A program made the translations under genes and the position numbers. The notes beneath the pieces are model-generated. The model had not been told where the DNA came from, did no database searches, and saw only the letters and a program-made list of their open reading frames with translations. A stretch of DNA of 5,290 nt from Deltaproteobacteria bacterium (lineage in GTDB: Bacteria > Desulfobacterota > GWC2-55-46). How positions within the stretch are numbered: the first letter of the stretch is position 1; every line of letters starts with the position of its first letter. Below are positions 1 to 5,290 of this stretch, in pieces. Location: contig JAKAIQ010000163.1 of assembly GCA_021825035.1 (NCBI GenBank), positions 1-5,290 on the forward strand. Direction: 5' to 3'.

Positions 1-89
1 GAGAGCCCGGCCATGAACACGGTAAAGAGCAGGAAGGAGATCCGGGATCGGGTAAAAAAGAAAATAAACAGGGAAGAGGATGCTGCTGA
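1..89 (+). CDS. 3' end of an upstream gene, possibly a small protein with a His/Cys-rich tail (frame uncertain)
   Basis: Two frames are open from the window edge and only one can be the real gene end. The frame starting at base 3 stops with TGA at 87-89 and ends in a hydrophilic tail containing GHEHGKEQEG and a final GRGCC. His-rich charged tails ending in Cys-Cys are typical of small metal-handling proteins in copper operons (for example DUF2933-like or YHS proteins), which suits the neighbours. The frame starting at base 1 stops with TAA at 109-111, only two bases before the next start, and ends in DPYIGII; it is Lys/Arg-rich, matches no family I know, and its first half has mostly G or C at third codon positions. 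I prefer the His/Cys frame on content, but weakly. The body of the gene lies outside the window, so function cannot be assigned. Confidence 0.4.
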   Translation, partial: EPGHEHGKEQEGDPGSGKKENKQGRGCC

Positions 90-113
90 TCCTTACATTG
101 GAATTATTTAAAA

Positions 114-395
114 ATGGAGGGTCCCACGAAATATCTCGATTGGAAGATAGTAGGCCTTTCTGCGGGGGCGTTTCTGAGTCTTACATTCGTTCTATGTGCC
201 GCCTATGACCTCCTTTTCCCGGCTCAGGCGATGTATGAGGCATGGTACAGGCTCCTTCCCGGCTTCAAATGGCTCACGTGGTGGAGCTTCTGCTTAGGCC
301 TTGTGGAGAGCTTCCTCTACGGCATCTATGCCGGGCTTGTATTCGCGCCTCTCTATAACTTTTTCAACCTGATGCTTGGCAGACGCGAAGATTGA
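114..395 (+). CDS. DUF5676-family small inner-membrane protein
   Basis: This is a 93-residue protein with two hydrophobic helices, about residues 12-35 and 56-84. They are joined by a loop with Trp and aromatic residues (AWYRLLPGFKWLTWW). The pattern LSLTFVLCAAYDLLFP, then LLPGFxWLTW, then GLVESFLYGIYAGLVFxPLYNFF is, from memory, that of DUF5676 membrane proteins, which are about 80-95 residues long, so this copy looks complete. Function is unknown; these proteins often occur near heavy-metal P-type ATPases. No cleavable signal peptide is evident; the first helix would serve as an anchor. The start at 114 is the only candidate, because the frame upstream meets TGA at 87-89 with no other start codon. 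The Shine-Dalgarno sequence is unusual: GGAGG sits on the start codon rather than before it. The gene ends 13 bases before the next start, so co-transcription is likely. Confidence 0.8.
   Translation: MEGPTKYLDWKIVGLSAGAFLSLTFVLCAAYDLLFPAQAMYEAWYRLLPGFKWLTWWSFCLGLVESFLYGIYAGLVFAPLYNFFNLMLGRRED
116..120 (+). promoter_or_regulatory. GGAGG overlapping the DUF5676 start codon (unusual ribosome-binding context)
   Basis: The only strong Shine-Dalgarno-like sequence near the DUF5676 start begins at the last base of its ATG (114-116), so it cannot position that start. Upstream there is only a weak TTGGA (98-102) in an A/T-rich stretch. No in-frame ATG, GTG or TTG follows at a useful distance downstream. 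Translation may depend on ribosomes finishing the upstream gene (stop at 87-89 or 109-111). The sequence is seen directly; the coupling is inference. Confidence 0.4.
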
Positions 396-398
396 GGA
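394..398 (+). promoter_or_regulatory. Ribosome-binding site (GAGGA) selecting the ATG at 409
   Basis: GAGGA lies 10 bases before the ATG at 409 and overlaps the TGA stop (393-395) of the DUF5676 gene. It supports 409 as the start of the AarF/UbiB gene over the in-frame TTG at 376, which lies inside DUF5676 coding sequence and has no comparable site before it. The overlap of stop and ribosome-binding site also suggests translational coupling. Confidence 0.65.
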
Positions 399-408
399 AA
401 ATCTCATA

Positions 409-2058
409 ATGAAGGAAACTTTGAAAAATATAGGACGCCTCGAAGAGATAGCATCCGTCCTCCTTAAGCACGGCTTCGGGCATATTGTGGACAGGCTCGG
501 CATCGGGGAGCGTCTTGCCCTCCGTAAAAGAGCGGGTGAGGAGGCGAAACGCCTATCCCGGGCTGAAAGGGTCAGGAAGGTACTTGAAGAGCTCGGCCCG
601 ACATTCGTAAAGTTCGGCCAGGTCATGAGCCTTCGGAGCGACCTCCTGCCGGACGACGTCATCGTTGAGCTGAGAAAGCTCCAGGACACGGTCCCGCCTT
701 TTTCGGTAAAAGAGGTCAAATCGGTAATCGTGGAAGAGTTGGGGAAATCCGTCGAGGAGCTTTATGGAAGTTTCGATGAAGAGCCGCTGGCGGCAGCTTC
801 CATAGGACAGGTCCACAGGGCGACACTTAAAGACGGCACCGACGTGGCCGTGAAGGTGGAGAGGCCGGGAATAGAGGCGGTCATAAAAAGAGACGTTGAA
901 ATCATGCACACGCTATCACGTCTTTTTGAAAAGTACATCCCGGAAAGCAGGTACTATGACCCGGTGGGCCTCGTAGATGAGTTTGAGAAGACCATAACGA
1001 GAGAGCTCGACTTTGTCATCGAGGGTAGGAGCGGGCAGAGGTTCAGCGAGGACTTTTCCGGCGATGAGAGGGTACATGTCCCTGCCGTAATCGGAGACCT
1101 CACGAAGAGGCGTGTCCTTACGGCGGAATTCAGCGCAGGAAAGAAGGTCTCTGATTTCTTTGGCGAGGGCGGAACGAAAAGGCACAATCTGGCGAGAAGG
1201 ATCAACGACCTTTATCTAACGCAGATATTCGAGCACGGCTTCTTCCATGCCGACCCCCATCCCGGAAATATCTTCGTGATGGATGACGGGAGCATATGCT
1301 TCCATGACTTCGGGATCGTGGGCGAGCTCGATGAACGTATGAAGGAGAATCTTGCCGACCTATTTTTCGCCTTTGTCGATAAGGACATAGACGGCATAGT
1401 AGATGCATATCTCAGCATGGGCGCAATAAATGAAGACATAGATAGAGATGCCTTCAAGCGCGATATAGGGGACTTCATAAACGCCTATTACAGGCTCCCG
1501 ATGAAGGATTTTTCATTCGCGGAGGTCATGAGGAACCTCATCAGTATCGGCAAGAAGTATCATATAAAGGTAAAGAGGGAACTTCTCCTCCTGGGAAAAA
1601 CCCTTATGGGGGTCGAGTCTATTGTACGGAGCCTCGACCCGGACTTTAACCTTGTCGAAAATATAAGGCCTTACGCCACTACACTTATGCTCCGAGGACT
1701 TATGCCAGCGATGTCGAAAAAGGATATTTATAAAGCCGTAAGGACGATCAACAGGTTTTCAAGAGACCTGCCTGAGGATTTGACAAGGCTCGTTAAAAGC
1801 TTGAGTGAGAAAGGGCTTGAGCTTAAGCTGAGGCACGAGAAACTTGAGGACCTCGAAGCCCACATTGATAAGGCGAGCAACCGCCTTTCCTTCAGCCTCA
1901 TTATCGCGGCTATAATTGTAGGGTCTTCCATAATCATGCAGATTCATATAGGCCCTTCTTATGATGGAATTCCCCTAATCGGCTTTACCGGATATATAAT
2001 AGCCTTAATGCTCGGGTTATGGCTTCTCTGGTCAATCTTTAAATCAGGGGAACTATAA
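409..2058 (+). CDS. AarF/ABC1/UbiB-family protein kinase-like ATPase, membrane-anchored
   Basis: The 549-residue product is a full-length UbiB-family atypical kinase (family usual about 500-560). Counted from the ATG at 409, visible hallmarks are the KxGQ motif (K68FGQ71), the Ala-rich loop AAASIGQ (128-134) that replaces a normal glycine-rich loop, the VAVKV lysine (K149), ELDF (199-202), HADPHPGN (280-287, with D282 and N287) and the metal-binding DFG (D300). Two C-terminal hydrophobic helices (about 494-512 and 523-544) anchor it in the inner membrane. Family members have ATPase activity; several support ubiquinone or other isoprenoid-lipid metabolism. No quinone-pathway gene is adjacent, so that role is unproven and I give no symbol. 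One oddity: in the segment after ELDF, where many relatives read EGRN or EAAN, this protein reads EGRS (S208). The gene sits 13 bases after DUF5676 and 12 before the copper ATPase. An alternative TTG start at 376 would add 11 residues. Confidence 0.9.
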   Translation: MKETLKNIGRLEEIASVLLKHGFGHIVDRLGIGERLALRKRAGEEAKRLSRAERVRKVLEELGPTFVKFGQVMSLRSDLLPDDVIVELRKLQDTVPPFSVKEVKSVIVEELGKSVEELYGSFDEEPLAAASIGQVHRATLKDGTDVAVKVERPGIEAVIKRDVEIMHTLSRLFEKYIPESRYYDPVGLVDEFEKTITRELDFVIEGRSGQRFSEDFSGDERVHVPAVIGDLTKRRVLTAEFSAGKKVSDFFGEGGTKRHNLARRINDLYLTQIFEHGFFHADPHPGNIFVMDDGSICFHDFGIVGELDERMKENLADLFFAFVDKDIDGIVDAYLSMGAINEDIDRDAFKRDIGDFINAYYRLPMKDFSFAEVMRNLISIGKKYHIKVKRELLLLGKTLMGVESIVRSLDPDFNLVENIRPYATTLMLRGLMPAMSKKDIYKAVRTINRFSRDLPEDLTRLVKSLSEKGLELKLRHEKLEDLEAHIDKASNRLSFSLIIAAIIVGSSIIMQIHIGPSYDGIPLIGFTGYIIALMLGLWLLWSIFKSGEL

Positions 2059-2070
2059 AAGGGAGATTAC

Positions 2071-4473
2071 ATGGCAAAAGACCTTGTATGCGGGATGGAT
2101 ATTGCTCCGGAGAAGGCCGCCGGAAAAAGCGAATATAATGGCTCCGTTGTCTATTTCTGCTCCCGAAAGTGCAAGGAAAAATTTGATACGAATCCAATTG
2201 CCTTCATGGCAAAAGGTCCGGATGAGCATACCTCTATCCGGGAAGGCGCGTTATATACGTGTCCGATGCACCCGGAGGTGCGTAATCATGGGCCGGACTC
2301 GTGTCCAAAGTGCGGAATGGCCCTTGAGCTAAGCCAGCCGACGCCTTCCGTCAGGACCGAATGGATATGTCCCATGCATCCGGAGATCATAAAAGACTCA
2401 CCCGGAAGCTGCCCCATTTGCGGCATGGCTCTTGAGCCAAGAACCGTCCTTCCAAAGGAGGAAATTAACCCTGAGCTCATCAGCATGTCAAGACGCTTTT
2501 GGATAAGTTTGGTGCTCAGCTTCCCCCTTGTATTTATCGCCATGTCGGATTACATACTGGTGAATTTCCTGAGGAATATCATCCAGGGAAAGGCCCTCGG
2601 GTGGCTTGAACTGATATTAGCGACACCGGTCGTGTTATGGGGTGGATTCCCCTTCGTTGAAAGGGCCCTTCGTTCGGTCATAAATAGGAGCCCGAATATG
2701 TTTACTTTAATAGGGTTAGGCGTCGGTATAGCCTATATCTACAGCCTCGTTGCTTTCTTTTTCCCAGCCATTTTTCCCATATCCTTCAGGGGTAGCGCTG
2801 GAGAAGTGGCCACATATTTTGAAGCCGCCGTGGTCATTACTACGCTTGTCCTTCTTGGTCAGGTTCTTGAGTTAAAAGCCCGCGGCCAGACTAGCGCTGC
2901 AATAAGGGCCCTTTTAGGGCTCGCGCCGAACACCGCCCGCCGGATTATGGGGGATGGGACCGAACAGGATGTACCTCTCGACGCGGTTAAGCCCGGTGAT
3001 CTGCTAAGGGTGCGGCCGGGGGAGAAGGTGCCCGTTGACGGGATAGTCATGGAAGGGGCCAGCTCCGTGGACGAGTCGATGATTTCAGGTGAGCCTATCC
3101 CGGTAGAAAAGCATCCTAATGACCGCCTTATCGGAGCTACGGTTAACGGAACGGGCTCTCTTGTAATGAAGGCTGAAAGGGTAGGGACCGAGACTCTTCT
3201 ATCTCAGATAGTAAGAATGGTTTCCGAAGCACAGCGAAGCCGCGCGCCGATACAAAAACTTGCGGATACCGTGGCAGGCTACTTTGTACAGACCGTGGTC
3301 GTCATCTCTATTATAACTTTTGCGGCCTGGGCATTGATAGGGCCGCAACCCAGGTTTGCCTATGCAATCGTAAATGCCGTAGCGGTATTGATCATAGCTT
3401 GCCCGTGCGCCCTCGGGCTAGCAACCCCCATGTCGATAATGGTAGCTACTGGGAAAGGGGCGACCATGGGCGTTCTTTTCAGGAACGCCGAGGCCATAGA
3501 GGTGCTCCGCCAGGTGGACACTCTTGTCGTGGATAAGACAGGCACTATTACGGTTGGCAAACCCAAGCTCGTCGAACTCCATACTGAAGAAGGATGGGAT
3601 GAGTCAGTGGCGCTGTATTTTGCCGCCAGCCTTGAACGCGGCAGCGAGCACCCGCTCGCGGCCGCCATAGTTGAATGCGCCGCCGCAAGGAAAATCGACC
3701 TCGCGAAAGTCGAATCCTTTAAGTCATTTACCGGCAAAGGGGTCCTAGGCAGGGTCGGGGGCCGGGAGGTAGCTTTGGGCAACCTGAAGCTCCTTGCCGA
3801 CATGGGGATTGAACCGTCCGGACTTTCGGAGCAAGCTGAAAAAATGCGTTCAGAAGCTCAGACGGTCATGTACGTGGCAGTGGATGGCAAAATAGCCGGG
3901 CTCATTGGCGTCGCCGATCCCGTAAAGGCAACCTCTAAGGAAGCCATAACGACGTTGAGAGGAGAAGGCGTAAAAACCGTTATGCTCACAGGCGACAACC
4001 GTTCTACCGCTGACGCGGTTGCAAGACAGGTCGGGGTAAACGAAGTAATAGCCGAGGTCCTTCCCGATCAAAAGGCCGAGATTGTCAAGAAGTTGCAACA
4101 AGATGGAAGGATAGTGGCAATGGCCGGCGATGGCATTAACGACGCCCCGGCGCTTGCCCAGGCCCAAGTAGGCATAGCCATGGGAACCGGCACGGACGTA
4201 GCGATGGAAAGCGCGGGGGTTACTCTGGTGAAAGGTGACCTCCGCAGCATTGCGCGTGCACGAATGCTCAGCAGTATGACAATGAAAAATATAAAGCAGA
4301 ACCTCTTTTTCGCCTTCGCTTACAATGCCCTTGGAGTGCCGGTGGCAGCGGGGATCCTTTATCCATTATTCGGGATACTATTAAGCCCGGTTATCGCCGC
4401 CGCCGCGATGAGCTTCAGTTCGGTCTCGGTTGTGAGCAACGCCCTGAGGCTTCGCAGGGTCAGGCTTCCATAA
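2071..4473 (+). CDS. copA: Cu(+)-exporting P1B-type ATPase with N-terminal YHS and two CPMHP metal-binding modules
   Basis: This 800-residue copper pump uses ATP to move Cu(+) out of the cytoplasm. The N-terminus has no classical HMA (CxxC) domain. It carries a YHS domain (about 1-46; C7, C30, C34) followed by two heavy-metal-binding modules of the CPMHPE...CPxCGMALE type (about 62-86 and 98-122; C64, H67, C78, C81 and C100, H103, C114, C117). The pump core follows: the actuator loop with SGEP (339-342), the CPC membrane motif (444-446), the phosphorylated Asp in DKTGT (D488), the SEHPLA His-Pro motif (H527), TGDN (640-643) and GDGIND (686-691). About eight membrane helices are expected. YN (751-752) and MSFSS (780-784) in the last two helices match the Cu(+)-selective P1B-1 class. 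The start has a good GGGAG ribosome-binding site at 2061-2065, 12 bases after the UbiB-type gene ends. No key residue is missing. Silver transport is possible too. Confidence 0.95.
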   Translation: MAKDLVCGMDIAPEKAAGKSEYNGSVVYFCSRKCKEKFDTNPIAFMAKGPDEHTSIREGALYTCPMHPEVRNHGPDSCPKCGMALELSQPTPSVRTEWICPMHPEIIKDSPGSCPICGMALEPRTVLPKEEINPELISMSRRFWISLVLSFPLVFIAMSDYILVNFLRNIIQGKALGWLELILATPVVLWGGFPFVERALRSVINRSPNMFTLIGLGVGIAYIYSLVAFFFPAIFPISFRGSAGEVATYFEAAVVITTLVLLGQVLELKARGQTSAAIRALLGLAPNTARRIMGDGTEQDVPLDAVKPGDLLRVRPGEKVPVDGIVMEGASSVDESMISGEPIPVEKHPNDRLIGATVNGTGSLVMKAERVGTETLLSQIVRMVSEAQRSRAPIQKLADTVAGYFVQTVVVISIITFAAWALIGPQPRFAYAIVNAVAVLIIACPCALGLATPMSIMVATGKGATMGVLFRNAEAIEVLRQVDTLVVDKTGTITVGKPKLVELHTEEGWDESVALYFAASLERGSEHPLAAAIVECAAARKIDLAKVESFKSFTGKGVLGRVGGREVALGNLKLLADMGIEPSGLSEQAEKMRSEAQTVMYVAVDGKIAGLIGVADPVKATSKEAITTLRGEGVKTVMLTGDNRSTADAVARQVGVNEVIAEVLPDQKAEIVKKLQQDGRIVAMAGDGINDAPALAQAQVGIAMGTGTDVAMESAGVTLVKGDLRSIARARMLSSMTMKNIKQNLFFAFAYNALGVPVAAGILYPLFGILLSPVIAAAAMSFSSVSVVSNALRLRRVRLP

Positions 4474-4501
4474 GCCGTATGATCTTTTCTGTAGTTCATT
4501 G

Positions 4502-4749
4502 ATAAACAAGCGAACGGCCAGGGTGCTGCTAAAGAGCTGAAGGGATAAAACTCGTAAGTTTTTGAGGGCTGCTCTGCTTATTATAAAGAAGAACCTCTTC
4601 AGGGTCTTTATCTACAATACAATAGGCATTCCGATAGCGGCGCTTGGATTTTTAAACCCTATAATCGCGGCCGCGGCTATGGCTTAAAGTCTCTTTCCGT
4701 TGTGGCGAACTCCGCGACATTAAAGGCGCTCAAAATGGAAGTGTCTTGA
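4502..4749 (+). pseudogene. Decayed 3' end of a second copper P-type ATPase
   Basis: Translating from 4502 gives TARVLLKS, then an in-frame TGA (4538-4540), then KFLRAALLIIKKNLFRVFIYN (4556-4618, paraphrased: helix 7 with the YN pair), then GIPIAALGFLNPIIAAAAMA and TAA at 4685-4687. The product continues one frame over from 4690 as SLSVVANSATLKALKMEVS, ending at TGA 4747-4749. Together these match the last ~80 residues of a P1B-1 ATPase (compare residues about 711-800 of the intact pump at 2071-4473), with a net one-base frameshift at 4685-4690 and small losses near 4538-4555. It is not a tandem copy of the neighbour: between YN and the final MAxSS-like helix it has the short AALGFLNPIIAA form, whereas the neighbour has a loop about 11 residues longer. 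Everything upstream of helix 7's approach is gone. Bases 4474-4501 hold nothing I recognise. It is very unlikely to make a working protein. Confidence 0.85.
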
Positions 4750-4752
4750 GGA
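4748..4752 (+). promoter_or_regulatory. Ribosome-binding site (GAGGA) of the methyltransferase, overlapping the remnant ATPase stop
   Basis: GAGGA shares two bases with the old TGA stop (4747-4749) of the ATPase remnant and precedes the ATG at 4765 by 12 bases, a slightly long spacing. The nearby GGAAGAG could also contribute. The arrangement suggests that the lost ATPase and the methyltransferase were once adjacent, coupled genes. Confidence 0.5.
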
Positions 4753-4764
4753 AGAGACGAACTT

Positions 4765-5193
4765 ATGAGTAAGTTTGTATGGCTCGGCGCGCTTTCGATG
4801 CTTGCCGGGGCGATCCTTGTGTTCGTTTTTCTGGGGTTTACTCTCCGGAGCGCGCTCTTTATAGCCTTTTTACTCGTCTGTCCTGGAATCATAATCTATG
4901 GAATTATAAAAGCCTTACGGCGCCCGATAGAACTCCCCCTTGAACCACCCCCGGAGACGCGAGGGATGCTGCTTGAATGGATAGCCCCTGTCTACGACTT
5001 TTACTGTCCCAAGATCGGCCTTGGCCCAGGATTCAGAAAGCTTACTTTGCAATATGCCGGGGTAAGATCAGGAGAGCATATCCTCGATGTAGGCTGCGGC
5101 ACAGGTGTGCTTACACGCCTTGCGTCAGAGACTGTTGGCCCGGAAGGAAGAGTTATAGGGATAGACCCGGGGCCGAAGATGATCGCATCGTAA
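4765..5193 (+). CDS. Membrane-anchored class I SAM-dependent methyltransferase, truncated by an insertion sequence
   Basis: The 142-residue open frame begins with two hydrophobic helices (about 5-24 and 30-50). A Pro-rich linker (RRPIELPLEPPPETRG) leads to the start of a methyltransferase domain: EWIAPVYDFYCP, then motif I ILDVGCGTG (106-114) and the acidic motif II region VIGIDPGPKMIAS (130-142), which bind S-adenosylmethionine. The frame stops at TAA 5191-5193, immediately after the second strand of the fold. The rest of the domain (typically another 100 or more residues, including the substrate-binding part) is missing. The stop lies at the edge of an IS3-family element, so insertion is the likely cause. 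The substrate is unknown; proteins of this layout are usually annotated only as methyltransferase-domain proteins, and an arsenic or other metalloid role would be a guess. It follows the ATPase remnant by 15 bases. As it stands it is probably inactive. Confidence 0.8.
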   Translation: MSKFVWLGALSMLAGAILVFVFLGFTLRSALFIAFLLVCPGIIIYGIIKALRRPIELPLEPPPETRGMLLEWIAPVYDFYCPKIGLGPGFRKLTLQYAGVRSGEHILDVGCGTGVLTRLASETVGPEGRVIGIDPGPKMIAS

Positions 5194-5199
5194 GCTTCC

Positions 5200-5214
5200 C
5201 TGTCAAGTAGACAG
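5200..5214. repeat. Perfect 5-bp inverted repeat (CTGTC-AAGTA-GACAG) at the insertion-sequence terminus
   Basis: CTGTC at 5200-5204 pairs exactly with GACAG at 5210-5214 around a five-base centre. It lies within the presumed terminal region of the IS3-family element and includes the transposase stop codon. It may be part of the transposase-binding end, or chance; a five-base stem is too short to act as a strong terminator. Confidence 0.4.
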
Positions 5215-5290
5215 TTTTAAAGTAGAGTTTCCGGCGTTGTTTTGACGGTATTCCTCCGGCGTAAGGTCCCCGAGGGCATCATGGAGATGG
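5203..5290 (-). CDS. IS3-family transposase (OrfB, DDE integrase type), C-terminal fragment
   Basis: Read leftward from base 5289, the minus strand encodes HLHDALGDLTPEEYRQNN followed by AGNSTLKLST and a TGA stop (complement of 5203-5205). The pattern LxxLTPEEY/F near the C-terminus is the familiar tail of the IS3-family OrfB transposase, usually preceded by Arg-Pro-His. Only 28 residues are in the window. The catalytic DDE residues and the OrfA frame lie beyond the right edge, so activity cannot be judged. The family call is confident; the subgroup is not assigned. Confidence 0.8.
   Translation of the reverse strand, partial: HLHDALGDLTPEEYRQNNAGNSTLKLST

Larger units (their letters stand above)
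5191..5290 (-). mobile_element. Terminal part of an IS3-family insertion sequence (transposase 3' end side)
   Basis: From about 5191 to the window edge, coding similarity to the methyltransferase ends abruptly and the minus strand encodes an IS3-type transposase C-terminus. The transposase stop lies about ten bases from the element's edge, as is usual in IS3 elements, where the second reading frame runs almost into the terminal repeat. The exact edge is uncertain: the methyltransferase homology fades between about 5187 and 5191, and no canonical TG terminus is seen there. The nearest TG dinucleotide is at 5201-5202, which would place the stop inside the terminal repeat. The other end and the target-site duplication are outside the window. 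Confidence 0.75.

Noticed and set aside
294..719. 141-codon minus-strand open frame
   Set aside because: It lies opposite DUF5676 and UbiB coding sequence, has a Ser/Arg-rich antisense composition and no recognisable motif or ribosome-binding site.
3360..3803. 147-codon minus-strand open frame inside the ATPase gene
   Set aside because: It is fully antisense to the conserved CPC-DKTGT region of the pump and its low-complexity Ser/Thr/Ala-rich product matches nothing known.
4474..4560. Possible terminator or promoter downstream of the copper ATPase
   Set aside because: No stable GC-rich hairpin followed by a T run and no convincing -35/-10 pair is visible; most of the stretch is explained as ATPase remnant.
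4552..5194. The seven bases TCGTAAG occur both in the ATPase remnant (4552-4558) and at the insertion-sequence junction (5188-5194)
   Set aside because: It was considered as a possible old insertion scar or target preference, but seven bases are expected by chance at this distance and no flanking similarity continues.
4977..5210. 77-codon plus-strand frame over the methyltransferase
   Set aside because: It is an Arg/Cys-rich shifted reading of a region that encodes clear SAM-binding motifs in the other frame.

Overview
The window is bacterial. Every gene up to the last ~100 bases lies on the + strand and is tightly packed, as in a metal-resistance (copper) operon from an environmental Gram-negative lineage. 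Base composition looks moderate (roughly 50% GC by eye). A two-helix DUF5676 protein, an AarF/UbiB-type kinase-like protein and a P1B ATPase with YHS and CPMHP-type metal-binding modules suggest a deltaproteobacterial, Nitrospirota or similar metagenomic genome. That placement is inference; nothing here fixes the taxon.

Layout. Bases 1-89 (or 1-111, depending on frame) are the 3' end of an upstream gene. It may be a small His/Cys-tailed protein. Then come a DUF5676 small membrane protein (114-395), an AarF/UbiB-family protein (409-2058; the ATG at 409 is preferred over the upstream TTG at 376) and a complete 800-residue Cu(+)-exporting P-type ATPase (2071-4473). The gaps between these three genes are only 12-13 bases, so they are probably one transcript. 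No promoter or terminator was recognised.

The 291 bases after the ATPase are not empty. About 4502-4749 is the decayed 3' end of a second copper P-type ATPase, with an internal stop and a frameshift near 4685-4690. It comes from a different sublineage than the intact copy: it lacks the long loop between the last two membrane helices. Its old stop codon overlaps the ribosome-binding site of a membrane-anchored SAM-dependent methyltransferase (4765-5193). That gene is cut off just after its SAM-binding motifs. The cut coincides with the end of an IS3-family insertion sequence, whose transposase C-terminus runs leftward from the window edge (5203-5290, minus strand).

How the parts fit. The intact ATPase would export Cu(+) across the inner membrane. 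DUF5676 and the kinase-like protein are membrane-associated companions of unknown role. The ATPase remnant plus broken methyltransferase look like an older ATPase-methyltransferase pair, partly replaced and then hit by a transposon. I see no clearly undescribed system. The most interesting lead is the tight linkage of an AarF/UbiB protein and DUF5676 with a copper pump.
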